From: Riemerella anatipestifer
Lineage (GTDB): Bacteria; Bacteroidota; Bacteroidia; Flavobacteriales; Weeksellaceae
Length of the DNA: 64,000 nucleotides
Assembly (NCBI RefSeq): GCF_009670965.2
Contig: NZ_CP073239.1
Coordinates: 1,240,001-1,304,000, forward strand
Direction of reading: 5' to 3'
Positions within the stretch are counted from its first letter, which is position 1; each line of letters starts with the position of its first letter. The notes beneath the pieces are model-generated. The model had not been told where the DNA came from. It searched no databases and was given only the letters and a program-made list of their open reading frames with translations. Positions 18,440 through 26,800 of the stretch are shown here, in pieces. A program made the position numbers and the translations under genes.

Positions 18440-19609
18440 TTATATTCTAAGCACTTCTTTTGCGAGCTCTATCATTTTAGGCTCTCCTGTGTATTTGCCT
18501 CTTTCATCGGAAAGTTTTACTGTAGGAATCCAGTCGCCGTTAGGGGCTTGTACGCCTATGAGTTTCATCACGATGTTCATTGGTTTTAGACCTACATCGT
18601 TAGTAAGATTGGTGCCTATACCAAAAGAGATGCCTATGGTGCCGCGAGTTGCTTTGGTTATTTCTTCTACTTTTTCGAGATTTAAACCATCGGAGAAAAT
18701 GATGTATTTAAAGTTAGGATTGATGCCAAAACTCTCGTAATGTTCTATGGTCTTTTTTGCAAATTCTATTGGGTCTCCGCTGTCGTGGCGAACACCGTCA
18801 AAAAGTTTAGCGAACTTCTTATCAAATTGGCGGAAGAAAACTTCGGTGGTATAAGTGTCCGAAAGAGCAACTCCTAAATCACCACGATAAACATCTACCC
18901 AATGTTCTAATGCGAGTTGATTTGCCATTTTGAAACCATATTCTGCGGCGTGGAACATAAACCATTCGTGGGCGTGGGTGCCGATAGGTTTTACACCATA
19001 TTTCATAGCAAAATGAACATTAGAAGTTCCGATAAACTGCCCTTTTTCTTCCATAAGAGCCTCCATTACTAATTGGTGGACTTTGTAAGAGTGGCGTCTT
19101 CTGGTTCCAAATTCAGCAAAGGTAACACCTAGTTCGTTAAGTTTTTTAGACTTTTCTACGGTATTTTGCACAACGGTTTCGTTGGAATCTCGCTCCATTT
19201 TGTTCATTCGGTAATGGAGTTCAGAAATGAGTGCCAAAAGTGGAACTTCCCATAATATGGTGCGATACCAAAGCCCTTCTACACTTACTTTAATATCATT
19301 GCCTTCTTGTACGATTTTAACTTCGGAAGGGTCGTAATGATAGCCTTCTAAAAAGTCTAGGTAAGGTAAGGCTAAGTAAGGACAGGTTTCTTGTAAGTAT
19401 AGTTTTTCTTCTTTGGTGAGTTTTAGCTCTGCCATAGAATCTACGGCTTTTCTTAATTCATCAGCAAAGCCTTCAGGGAAAAAATGTTTCCCACGGTTGA
19501 TAAATTCGTATTTTACTCTAGCGGTAGGAAATAATTTCACTACGGCGTTTTGCATAGTTATTTTATAGAAATCGTTGTCTATAATAGACTTTAGACGCAC
19601 TTCTGGCAT
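18440..19609 (-). CDS. pncB: Nicotinate phosphoribosyltransferase
   Basis: 389 residues, normal length. It makes nicotinate mononucleotide from nicotinate and PRPP in NAD salvage. Diagnostic segments are DFYKITMQNAV near the N-terminus, EFGTRRRHSY, the phosphorylatable-His region KPIGTHAHEWFM, and GVRHDSGDPIEF. It is led by a consensus -7 box at 19632-19639 and may be co-transcribed with rmuC. Confidence 0.97.
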   Translation of the reverse strand: MPEVRLKSIIDNDFYKITMQNAVVKLFPTARVKYEFINRGKHFFPEGFADELRKAVDSMAELKLTKEEKLYLQETCPYLALPYLDFLEGYHYDPSEVKIVQEGNDIKVSVEGLWYRTILWEVPLLALISELHYRMNKMERDSNETVVQNTVEKSKKLNELGVTFAEFGTRRRHSYKVHQLVMEALMEEKGQFIGTSNVHFAMKYGVKPIGTHAHEWFMFHAAEYGFKMANQLALEHWVDVYRGDLGVALSDTYTTEVFFRQFDKKFAKLFDGVRHDSGDPIEFAKKTIEHYESFGINPNFKYIIFSDGLNLEKVEEITKATRGTIGISFGIGTNLTNDVGLKPMNIVMKLIGVQAPNGDWIPTVKLSDERGKYTGEPKMIELAKEVLRI

Positions 19610-19631
19610 AATACTTCTAGTTTATATGCAA

Positions 19632-19639
19632 CAAAAATA
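19632..19639 (-). promoter_or_regulatory. pncB: -7 box of pncB
   Basis: It reads TATTTTTG on the minus strand, 22 nt before the pncB ATG. No clear -33 TTG was seen. Confidence 0.6.
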
Positions 19640-19693
19640 GGGTTTTTTGTGAGAATGATGAAGTTATCATTTAATTATAATGGCGTTTAAAGC

Positions 19694-19721
19694 AAAAAAC
19701 CATTTCTTAAGAAATGGTTTT
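19694..19721 (-). terminator. Terminator of hchA
   Basis: A perfect 26-nt palindrome (19696-19708 with 19709-19721, core CCATTTCTTAAGAAATGG) is followed on the minus strand by six Ts. It lies 28 nt after the hchA stop. Confidence 0.88.
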
Positions 19722-19749
19722 GTATGAAAGATATGAAAAAAGAAAAAAG

Positions 19750-20598
19750 TTATCCTAGTAGAGCTTCAGCACTCATTTTGCCAAAATTGTTGGCGGCTAG
19801 TGGGCTATCGCCTGTTACTAATTTTCGGTCTGTGTAGCACGCTCCAGAAATATCCTCATTAAGAATTTCCATACCTAGAGCTTTTAGTTTTTCCCCATAG
19901 AACCAAGGCATTTCTCCTGGTACATAGCCAATAGCAGGTGTTTGTGTATCTATAATGTCAGGGAAAGATTTTATTTTGTAGCCTTTATACGGAAAATTTT
20001 CCGCAGATTCATTATGTGCTGCTGCTAATAGTGCTGCAGGACCATGGCAAATAGCAAGTACAAATTTCTCTTGTTGGTATGCCCAATGGATTGTCTTTTT
20101 TAAATCATCATTTGTTGGTAGTCCTAGCATAGCACCGTGTCCACCGGGTAAAAATACGGCTACATATTCAGTTTCGGAAGCCATATCTCCTTCTACAAAA
20201 TCTTTTAAACTTTTAGGTGTTTCAAATTGGGTTTTATACTTTTCAAAAACACCTTTTACGGCTTCGTCTTCGGAAGGCATTGCCCACATTTCTAAAACAG
20301 CTGGAGCACCTGTAGGCGTAAAAATTTCCGCCTCAAAACCTGCCGCATCTAAATGTAACATTGGTACTAAGGTTTCTACAGGGTGGTTACCTGTTGAAAA
20401 TTTCTTACCATTTTGCATGGTCATATATTTTTCTTCGGTACACACTACTAGTACCTTTTTGTTTCTATCGGTGTTGGCGTTAGGATATTGGGCAAAATCG
20501 TAGTCGGTTTTTGGAGCAACAAACATAGATAATGATAGGGGAGAAGGCTCGTAGCCTACACCATCAAATACAGGTTGATTACTTAATTCTTGTGACAT
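19750..20598 (-). CDS. hchA: Hsp31-type DJ-1/PfpI protein (glyoxalase III / protein deglycase)
   Basis: 282 residues, almost the length of E. coli HchA, and similar throughout. The C-terminal block with FPYKGYKI, DTQTPAIGY and GDSPLAANNFGKM closely tracks it. The catalytic nucleophile is Cys184 in AICHGPAAL with His185; Glu75 (HPVETLVP) is the conserved acid. The family detoxifies methylglyoxal without glutathione and acts as a holdase or deglycase. Upstream are a -7 box (20636-20643) and a perfect CRP-like palindrome (20688-20703), so cAMP- or Crp/Fnr-family control is likely. The candidate regulator is encoded at 21557-22132. Confidence 0.95.
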   Translation of the reverse strand: MSQELSNQPVFDGVGYEPSPLSLSMFVAPKTDYDFAQYPNANTDRNKKVLVVCTEEKYMTMQNGKKFSTGNHPVETLVPMLHLDAAGFEAEIFTPTGAPAVLEMWAMPSEDEAVKGVFEKYKTQFETPKSLKDFVEGDMASETEYVAVFLPGGHGAMLGLPTNDDLKKTIHWAYQQEKFVLAICHGPAALLAAAHNESAENFPYKGYKIKSFPDIIDTQTPAIGYVPGEMPWFYGEKLKALGMEILNEDISGACYTDRKLVTGDSPLAANNFGKMSAEALLG

Positions 20599-20635
20599 CT
20601 TTTTAATTTTTAGTGTTTAACATTAATTTCTTGTG

Positions 20636-20643
20636 CAAAGATA
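20636..20643 (-). promoter_or_regulatory. hchA: -7 box of hchA
   Basis: It reads TATCTTTG on the minus strand, 37 nt before the ATG. No TTG is found at -33, consistent with an activator-dependent promoter. Confidence 0.65.
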
Positions 20644-20687
20644 GATGGATGCGCTTAGAGGTCTAAGGATATAAATCACAAAAAAAG

Positions 20688-20703
20688 TGTGAGGTAAATC
20701 ACA
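20688..20703 (-). promoter_or_regulatory. CRP-like operator upstream of hchA
   Basis: TGTGA-N6-TCACA is a perfect match to the CRP core consensus. Its centre lies roughly 65 nt upstream of the start predicted from the -7 box, close to a class I activator position. A further TCACA at 20676-20680 overlaps the arrangement. Confidence 0.6.
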
Positions 20704-20730
20704 AGAGTAATTTTTATAGTAGGCTCAAAA

Positions 20731-20846
20731 AGTATTTGCGAAGGGCAGAATAAATTGAACGAATAGTTCAATTTCGACTAACCTAAGTAGATGCTTGTCA
20801 GTTCAACACCTTAATCCCACCTTTTGCAAATACTATGTTATGTGCA
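20731..20846 (-). repeat. attC-like imperfect palindrome beside the HEPN-like gene
   Basis: AGTATTTGC (20731-20739) and GCAAATACT (20826-20834) form the outer arms. A nested perfect 9-bp hairpin (20752-20760 with 20766-20774) lies inside. GTTATGTGCA at 20837-20846 is repeated inverted at 21548-21557 on the far side of the gene. This is the layout of an integron cassette: core site, gene, inverse core site, long palindrome. The distal GTT core is not present, so the outer boundary is unclear. Confidence 0.45.
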
Positions 20847-20871
20847 GCTTTTCTTTAAATCAATTTTAATT

Positions 20872-21519
20872 TTACAATAATCCGTGTTTTGTCAAACCAT
20901 CCGTCATTTGTTGTTTAAATACTTGCATTCTTCTATATGCAGTTAGTGACATTTTCATTTCATAGTTTATTCCTTTTTGAATTTCTGCGTGTAAGTGAAT
21001 CGCATTTCTTAAAGCATAAATTTCTTTAAGCTCATCTCTAAGTTTTTCGTCAATAAGTCCAAGCGAATTAGCAACATCAGCTTTATGCTCAAATCTTATT
21101 TGCTTAATGTCTTTATATATTATATCTTCATAAGTCGTATAAATTTTTCTTCCTTGATGAGTCAGACCATCGAGTTCTTTACTAACGGATATGCGTTTAC
21201 ATGTTTTGGTTTCATAAAGTTTTAAAACCAAATGATTTGTCGGAAACAAGTCAAACAATACATAATGAATTATAGCTTCATAAATTGATGCATAATATAT
21301 GATTTGAATTCTGATTTGAGCGTTTTTAAGCCACTCTTCAGCTTGCATACCTTCTAAAAACTTATAGATATATCTAATAGCTTTAAATTCTTCCGCTAAT
21401 CTATTTGAAAGTGTTTTGTCTTTTATATAGTCAAAAAAATCTTCAAACCAATTTTCGTCTGGCAAGTGTTTATTTATATATTTTTCTACTTCATTCTTTG
21501 TTTCTGTCGTGAATGGCAT
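20872..21519 (-). CDS. HEPN-like protein in a cassette-like insert
   Basis: 215 residues, mostly helical, no signal peptide. I do not recognise a named family. Near the C-terminus LRNAIHLHAE (Arg171, Asn172, His175, His177) resembles the R-N-x(n)-H motif of HEPN domains, which are often RNases in toxin-antitoxin and anti-phage systems. A tight helix run (IQIIYYASIYEAIIHYVLF) precedes it. The gene is flanked by inverted GTTATGTGCA copies and sits between hchA and a Crp-family gene, separating the regulator from its likely operator. It was probably acquired as a unit. HEPN membership is inferred from one motif. Confidence 0.75.
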   Translation of the reverse strand: MPFTTETKNEVEKYINKHLPDENWFEDFFDYIKDKTLSNRLAEEFKAIRYIYKFLEGMQAEEWLKNAQIRIQIIYYASIYEAIIHYVLFDLFPTNHLVLKLYETKTCKRISVSKELDGLTHQGRKIYTTYEDIIYKDIKQIRFEHKADVANSLGLIDEKLRDELKEIYALRNAIHLHAEIQKGINYEMKMSLTAYRRMQVFKQQMTDGLTKHGLL

Positions 21520-21547
21520 ATTGTCTGTTTAGTGTCGTTATTAAAGT

Positions 21548-21557
21548 TGCACATAAC
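21548..21557 (-). repeat. Core-site-like boundary of the cassette at the Crp-family stop codon
   Basis: On the minus strand the Crp-family stop TAG runs into TTATGTGCA, so its G is the first base of GTTATGTGCA. In integrons insertion cuts G from TT. The inverse copy is at 20837-20846. Confidence 0.45.
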
Positions 21558-22132
21558 TATTCGCTTAAAGAAAGTCTACTAAGAGTCTCTCTAGAAACGC
21601 CTAGATAACTAGCGATGGTTTGTTTAGGTAGTTTTTGTACTAAATGAGGATATTGTTTTAAGAAATTTTGGTAGCGTTGTTTGGCAGATTGGGTCATAAG
21701 GGAAATGATGCGTTCTTGTAATGCAATGTATCCGAAATTAGTTTTGATTCTGAAAAATCTTTCCAATAGAGGAAACTTTTGGCAAAGAATATCCATATTT
21801 TGCTGAGTAATGGCAAGTACGCTACCGTTTTCTAAACATTCTATGGAAAGTTGTGTTTTTTGTTGCTTGTAAAATGCGGAAAAATCTCCAGTCCACCACC
21901 CACTAGAGGCAAACTGGAGAATATGTTCTTTACCATCTGTATCAAAGAAACTGGATTTGAAAATACCTGACGCCACCCAATAGATTTCATTAGAAGTTTG
22001 GTATTCTTGTACTAGGAATTGTTTTTTTCTGATATTTTTAACACTAAAATATTCCCAAATTTCATCAAACTCTTCCCCCGAAAGAAAGATGATTTCTCTG
22101 ATATGATTTAAGAAGTTTTCCTTGTGTTCCAA
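21557..22132 (-). CDS. Crp/Fnr family transcriptional regulator
   Basis: 191 residues. The N-terminal two thirds form a cyclic-nucleotide-binding-type beta barrel (FLVQEYQTSNEIYWVASGIF, then KSSFFDTDGKEHILQF). The C-terminal helix-turn-helix is KLPKQTIASYLGVSRETLSR. The Fe-S cysteines of Fnr are absent. It is 4 nt downstream of folD and so probably transcribed with it. It is the nearest regulator to hchA and to the CRP-like site at 20688-20703, and is the natural candidate to bind there; that link is inferred. Confidence 0.93.
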   Translation of the reverse strand: MEHKENFLNHIREIIFLSGEEFDEIWEYFSVKNIRKKQFLVQEYQTSNEIYWVASGIFKSSFFDTDGKEHILQFASSGWWTGDFSAFYKQQKTQLSIECLENGSVLAITQQNMDILCQKFPLLERFFRIKTNFGYIALQERIISLMTQSAKQRYQNFLKQYPHLVQKLPKQTIASYLGVSRETLSRLSLSE

Positions 22133-22136
22133 ATGG

Positions 22137-23021
22137 TTAGTCTTTGTATATGGTGTGCTTGTAAGCTAATAGTGTGTTTTTCATTAACATAGCTCTAGTC
22201 ATAGGTCCTACTCCTCCTGGTACAGGCGTAATCCATGAAGCTTTTTCAGCACAGCTGTCGAAATCTACATCGCCTGCTAATTTATAGCCTTTTTCACTAT
22301 CATCATCTACTCTCGTAATGCCCACATCTATCACGATAGCTCCTTTCTTTATCATATCTCCTTTTAAGAAATAAGGGTCGCCCAAAGCAGTAATTACAAT
22401 ATCTGCATTTTTAGTAAATTCTTCTATATGAGGAGTGTAAGAGTGGGTAAGTGTTACGGTAGAGTTTCCAGGAAAATCTTTTCTTCCCATTAGAATGCTC
22501 ATAGGTCGTCCTACGATACGACTTCTACCAATAATAACGCAATGTTTTCCTTTGGTTTCTATTTGGTAGCGTTCTAGAAGGGTAAGAATTCCGAAAGGCG
22601 TTGCTGGTAAGAAGGTATCCATTTCCAGAGCCATTCTTCCAAAGTTTTCTGGGTGAAAACCATCTACATCTTTTCTTGGGTCTATCGCCATAATGATTTT
22701 CTCCTGATCCATTTGTTTCGGAAGTGGTAGCTGAACAATAAAACCGTCTACATCTGGGTTTTCATTGAGTTCTTTTATTTTTTCCAAAACTTCAGCCTCC
22801 GATGCTGTACTAGGAAATTTGTGCAAAGAAGACTGAAAGCCAACTTCTGCACAGTCTTTAATTTTAGAATTAACATAAGCCTTGCTTGCTCCATTGTTTC
22901 CTACTAATATAGCGGAAAGATGAGGCAAACGCTTTCCAGATGCTTTAATTTTCTCTACATCTGCTTTAATTTCTGCTTTGATTTCTTTGGATATTTTTAA
23001 TCCGTCTAAAATTTGAGCCAT
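22137..23021 (-). CDS. folD: Bifunctional methylenetetrahydrofolate dehydrogenase / cyclohydrolase
   Basis: 294 residues, normal length. It interconverts methylene-, methenyl- and 10-formyl-THF. The active-site region SKAYVNSKIKDCAEVGF carries the conserved Tyr and Lys. DGFIVQLPLPKQM and the NADP-binding GRSRIVGRPMSILM are both diagnostic, and TPVPGGVGPMTRAML ends the domain. It lies 38 nt after pgi and 4 nt before the Crp-family gene, so pgi-folD-crp may form one unit. Confidence 0.98.
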   Translation of the reverse strand: MAQILDGLKISKEIKAEIKADVEKIKASGKRLPHLSAILVGNNGASKAYVNSKIKDCAEVGFQSSLHKFPSTASEAEVLEKIKELNENPDVDGFIVQLPLPKQMDQEKIIMAIDPRKDVDGFHPENFGRMALEMDTFLPATPFGILTLLERYQIETKGKHCVIIGRSRIVGRPMSILMGRKDFPGNSTVTLTHSYTPHIEEFTKNADIVITALGDPYFLKGDMIKKGAIVIDVGITRVDDDSEKGYKLAGDVDFDSCAEKASWITPVPGGVGPMTRAMLMKNTLLAYKHTIYKD

Positions 23022-23059
23022 TAGTATATACTTTTTATTAGATTTATTTGAATTGAAGA

Positions 23060-24697
23060 TTATCGGTTGTCTTTAAAATAATTGATTAAACCATTGGTAG
23101 AACTGTCGTGAGACTGGGTAGCTTCTGATGATTTCAGTTCCTTTAAAATATTTCCTGCCAAAACTTTACCAAGTTCCACACCGAATTGGTCAAAACTAAA
23201 GATGTTCCAAATAACGCCCTGAACGAAAATTTTATGTTCGTACAAAGCAATTAGTTGTCCTAAAGAAAAAGGCGTAAGCTCTTTAAACAAGAAAGAATTG
23301 GTAGGAATATTTCCTAAGAATATTTTATGGTTAAGGAGTGCTTTAATTTCTTCCTTACTTTTCCCTTGTTGTTTTAGCTCTGCTTTAGCTTCTTCTTCTG
23401 TTTTACCGAAAGCAAGGGCTTCGGTTTGAGCAAAAAAGTTAGCTAAAAGTTTTTCCTGATGGTCGGCTACCTTATTGCAAGATTGAGCGTAAGCGATAAA
23501 ATCAGATGGAATAAGCTCCGTACCTTGATGAATGAGCTGGTAGAAGGCATGTTGCCCGTTAGTACCTGGCTCTCCCCATATAATAGGACCAGTTTGGTAC
23601 TCTACAAAATCTCCATTTCTGTCTACAGATTTTCCGTTACTTTCCATGTCGCCTTGTTGTAGATAAGCAGGAAAACGCTCTAGATACTGCGAATAAGGCA
23701 GTACAGCATAGCTGGTAGAAGCATAGAAGTTGCGATACCAAACGCCAAGTAATCCCATAATCACAGGGATATTATGTTCAAATTCAGTGTTTTTAAAGTG
23801 AGTGTCGGTGTCGTAAGCTCCTTTTAATAAAGCTTCAAAATTATCATAGCCAATGGATAGCGTAATGCTAAGACCAATAGCACTCCATAAAGAGTATCTA
23901 CCACCAACCCAATTCCAAAATTCAAAAATGTTTTCTTCTGAAATGCCAAAACTTTTAACCGCTTCAATATTGGTAGATAATGCTACGAAATGTTTAGCCA
24001 CCTCTTCTTCTGTTCCTGCTTTTAAGAACCATTCTTTTGCAGAAAGTGCGTTGGTCATCGTCTCTTGTGTAGTGAATGTTTTAGAAGCAATGATGAAAAG
24101 AGTAGTTTCGGGGTTGAGGTTTTTTAAAGTTTCAGCCAAATGATTTCCGTCCACATTAGAAACGAAGTGAACATTCAGTCTTGTTTTAAAATGCTTTAGA
24201 GCAGAACAAACCATTACAGGTCCAAGGTCTGAGCCTCCGATGCCAATATTTACTACATCAGTGATTTCTTTATCCGAAAACCCTTTGTGTTTCCCTAAAA
24301 TTACAGCTTCTGAAAATTGTTTCATCTGCTGTAGTACTTTCTGTATTTTTGGTTTAATGTTTTCTCCATCTACTATTATTTCTCTGTCAGAAAAATCCCT
24401 CAAAGCAGTGTGAAGAACGGCTCTTTGTTCGGTTTCGTTGATTTTTTCTCCAGAAAACATACTCTCTATCGCTTCTTTGAGTTGGACCTCTTTAGCTAGA
24501 TTGATGAGTAATTCCTTGGTTTTCTCATTAATGAGGTTTTTGGAATAGTCAAATAGAAAATTCTCTTTTTTGATAGAAAACTCATTAAATCTATTAGGAT
24601 TGTTGAATAATTCTCGAAGGTCAAAGTCGTTTTGGTCAAAATGAGAAGTTAATTTTTGCCAAGAGGTAGTATGTGTGGGATTTATTTTAGGTAACAT
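23060..24697 (-). CDS. pgi: Glucose-6-phosphate isomerase
   Basis: 545 residues, the long E. coli-type form. It interconverts glucose-6-phosphate and fructose-6-phosphate. Signature motifs are [14 protein letters not shown] for the phosphate-binding loop, [17 protein letters not shown] (PGI signature 1) and the C-terminal [13 protein letters not shown] (signature 2). The catalytic region GDMESNGKS and the His-containing [13 protein letters not shown] are intact. Promoter at 24719-24726. Confidence 0.98.
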   Translation of the reverse strand: MLPKINPTHTTSWQKLTSHFDQNDFDLRELFNNPNRFNEFSIKKENFLFDYSKNLINEKTKELLINLAKEVQLKEAIESMFSGEKINETEQRAVLHTALRDFSDREIIVDGENIKPKIQKVLQQMKQFSEAVILGKHKGFSDKEITDVVNIGIGGSDLGPVMVCSALKHFKTRLNVHFVSNVDGNHLAETLKNLNPETTLFIIASKTFTTQETMTNALSAKEWFLKAGTEEEVAKHFVALSTNIEAVKSFGISEENIFEFWNWVGGRYSLWSAIGLSITLSIGYDNFEALLKGAYDTDTHFKNTEFEHNIPVIMGLLGVWYRNFYASTSYAVLPYSQYLERFPAYLQQGDMESNGKSVDRNGDFVEYQTGPIIWGEPGTNGQHAFYQLIHQGTELIPSDFIAYAQSCNKVADHQEKLLANFFAQTEALAFGKTEEEAKAELKQQGKSKEEIKALLNHKIFLGNIPTNSFLFKELTPFSLGQLIALYEHKIFVQGVIWNIFSFDQFGVELGKVLAGNILKELKSSEATQSHDSSTNGLINYFKDNR

Positions 24698-24718
24698 ATC
24701 ATGTCAATTTAATTCTTG

Positions 24719-24726
24719 CAAATTTA
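24719..24726 (-). promoter_or_regulatory. pgi: -7 box of pgi
   Basis: It reads TAAATTTG on the minus strand, 21 nt before the pgi ATG. Confidence 0.6.
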
Positions 24727-24876
24727 AGAAAATATAGATTGATTTGTCGCTTTTTTCTAAGGGTGTTGATGTAGAAAAAATAGCACTGTAAAAAATATTT
24801 TGTAAAGTATGCCGTGAGAATGTTTGGATTTTATTAAATTTGGGACTTTGTAAGTTTAGACATAAAAAGATAAAAT

Positions 24877-26145
24877 ATGAGAGATGTAATTTTTGATTTG
24901 ATAGAGCAAGAAAGAACACGCCAAGTGCACGGTATAGAGCTGATTGCTTCTGAAAACTTCGTGTCTGACGAAGTAATGAAAGCAATGGGAAGTGTTCTCA
25001 CGAATAAATATGCAGAAGGCTATCCAGGAAGACGCTATTATGGTGGCTGTGAAGTGGTAGACGAAGTAGAAAAGCTAGCGATAGATAGAGCAAAACAATT
25101 GTTTGGAGTAGAATATGCTAATGTTCAGCCACATTCTGGTTCTCAAGCTAATGCAGCTATCTATCTAGCATGTCTTAAACCTGGAGATACAATATTGGGT
25201 CTAGATTTATCAATGGGAGGGCATTTAACCCATGGTTCGTTTGTTAACTTTTCGGGAATACAATACAATGCACAGTTCTACGGTGTAGAAAGAGAAACAG
25301 GACTGATAGATTACGAAGCTATGCGTCAGAAAGCTTTAGAGGTAAAACCAAAACTTATTATAGCAGGATATTCGGCGTATTCTCGTGATTTAGACTATGC
25401 TAAATTCCGTGAGGTAGCAGATGAGGTAGGAGCTACACTTTGGGCAGATATTGCACACCCTGCAGGATTGGTAGCTAAAGGTTTATTAAGTTCTCCGTTC
25501 CCTTACTGCGATGTGGTAACTACTACTACACACAAAACTTTAAGAGGGCCTAGAGGAGGTCTGATAATGTTAGGTAAAGATTTTGAAAACCCTTATGGTC
25601 ATAAAACACCTAAAGGAGAAACCAAAATGATGAGTGCAGTACTAGATAGTGCGGTGTTTCCAGGGATACAAGGTGGTCCGTTAGAGCATGTGATAGCGGC
25701 TAAAGCGGTAGCTTTTGGTGAGGCGATAGATGTTAAGTTTGAAACTTATGCTAAACAAGTGGTAGCTAATGCAAGAGCTTTGGCTAAGGCTCTAATAGAT
25801 AGAGGATTTGAAATTGTGGGTGGTGGAACGGATAATCACCTTATGTTGGTAGACCTTCGTAATAAAGGTGTTAATGGTAAAGAAACAGAAAAAGCCTTAG
25901 TAAAAGCAGATATTACTTGTAATAAGAATATGGTGCCTTTTGATGATAAGTCGGCGTTCATTACTTCGGGTATAAGATTGGGAACTCCTGCAATTACCAC
26001 TAGAGGACTTAAAGAAAACGATATGGATTCCGTAGCTGAACTGATTTCTAAAGTGGTTTCTAATCTTAATAATGATTCTGTTTTAGAGGAAGTTAAGAAA
26101 GAAGTGAATGATTTGATGTCTGGTAGACCGTTATTTCAATACTAG
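24877..26145 (+). CDS. glyA: Serine hydroxymethyltransferase
   Basis: 422 residues, PLP-dependent. It converts serine plus THF to glycine plus methylene-THF. The N-terminal [10 protein letters not shown], the [12 protein letters not shown] segment and the PLP-lysine motif [14 protein letters not shown] (Schiff-base Lys in THK) are intact. A near-consensus -7 box (TAAGTTTA, 24851-24858) lies 18 nt before the ATG. The gene is divergent from pgi and closed by a terminator at 26168-26203. Confidence 0.98.
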   Translation: MRDVIFDLIEQERTRQVHGIELIASENFVSDEVMKAMGSVLTNKYAEGYPGRRYYGGCEVVDEVEKLAIDRAKQLFGVEYANVQPHSGSQANAAIYLACLKPGDTILGLDLSMGGHLTHGSFVNFSGIQYNAQFYGVERETGLIDYEAMRQKALEVKPKLIIAGYSAYSRDLDYAKFREVADEVGATLWADIAHPAGLVAKGLLSSPFPYCDVVTTTTHKTLRGPRGGLIMLGKDFENPYGHKTPKGETKMMSAVLDSAVFPGIQGGPLEHVIAAKAVAFGEAIDVKFETYAKQVVANARALAKALIDRGFEIVGGGTDNHLMLVDLRNKGVNGKETEKALVKADITCNKNMVPFDDKSAFITSGIRLGTPAITTRGLKENDMDSVAELISKVVSNLNNDSVLEEVKKEVNDLMSGRPLFQY

Positions 26146-26167
26146 TTATTTTTAATAAGTTTAATAT

Positions 26168-26203
26168 AATTTCGGAGGTAATGATTTGCCTTCGAAATTT
26201 TTT
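26168..26203 (+). terminator. Terminator of glyA
   Basis: An 11-bp stem with two G-U pairs (26170-26180 with 26187-26197), extended by A-T pairs and followed by six Ts, lies 22 nt after the glyA stop. Its GGAGGT looks like a ribosome-binding site but is part of the stem. Confidence 0.85.
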
Positions 26204-26215
26204 GTCTCGATGCCT

Positions 26216-26695
26216 ATGGAGAAAAAATTGTTCACCTTTGATGAAGTTAAACTAAAGATGGTAAATTATTGTACCTATCAAGACCGTTGTCATCAAGAGG
26301 TAGAGCAAAAAATGAGAGAATTTATGCTTATTCCTGAAGCTAAAGATGAAATTTTACTTTATCTTATGAGAGAAAACTTTCTCAATGAGGAACGCTTCGC
26401 AAGGAGTTATGTAAGAGGGAAGTTTTATCATAAAAGCTGGGGACGAAAAAAAATAGCAAATCATCTTAGGTTTAAAGGAATATCCGAAAAGCTGATAAAT
26501 ATAGCTATGACAGAGATTGACGAGGGAAAATATCTTGAAGTGCTGGCTAATTTGTATCACAGGTATGTGGTTAGTTTAAAAAGTGGCACTGATTTTGAGA
26601 AAAAGCAAAAGGCTGTTAGATATTTGCTAGGGAAAGGGTATGAATATGAGGCAGTACAGTTTGTGTTACATAGGGGAGATGATGACATCTTTTAA
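26216..26695 (+). CDS. recX: Regulatory protein RecX
   Basis: 160 residues from ATG 26216 (an ATG at 26210 is also possible). An upstream TTG at 26186 is in frame but lies in the loop of the glyA terminator, so it is not a credible start. RecX modulates RecA filament growth. The three-helix repeats are seen in FTFDEVKLKMVNYCTYQDRC, LMRENFLNEERFARSYVRGK and KSWGRKKIANHLRFKGI. No recA is adjacent. The gene ends 105 nt before the polysaccharide locus. Confidence 0.92.
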   Translation: MEKKLFTFDEVKLKMVNYCTYQDRCHQEVEQKMREFMLIPEAKDEILLYLMRENFLNEERFARSYVRGKFYHKSWGRKKIANHLRFKGISEKLINIAMTEIDEGKYLEVLANLYHRYVVSLKSGTDFEKKQKAVRYLLGKGYEYEAVQFVLHRGDDDIF

Positions 26696-26731
26696 TTAGA
26701 AATAAAAAAAACTGATTTATAATAGGTATAT

Positions 26732-26766
26732 AAAATTTTATACAAGTGATAAAATTTTTAAATTTG
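26732..26766 (+). promoter_or_regulatory. Promoter region of the polysaccharide locus
   Basis: The -7 box TAAATTTG (26759-26766) lies 34 nt before the ATG at 26801. Just upstream, AAAATTTTA (26732-26740) and TAAAATTTT (26750-26758) form a perfect 9-bp inverted repeat with a 9-nt spacer, placed where a regulator could bind. Confidence 0.5.
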
Positions 26767-26800
26767 CGGTCAGGATTGCGTATAATTTGGTATAGTAAAA

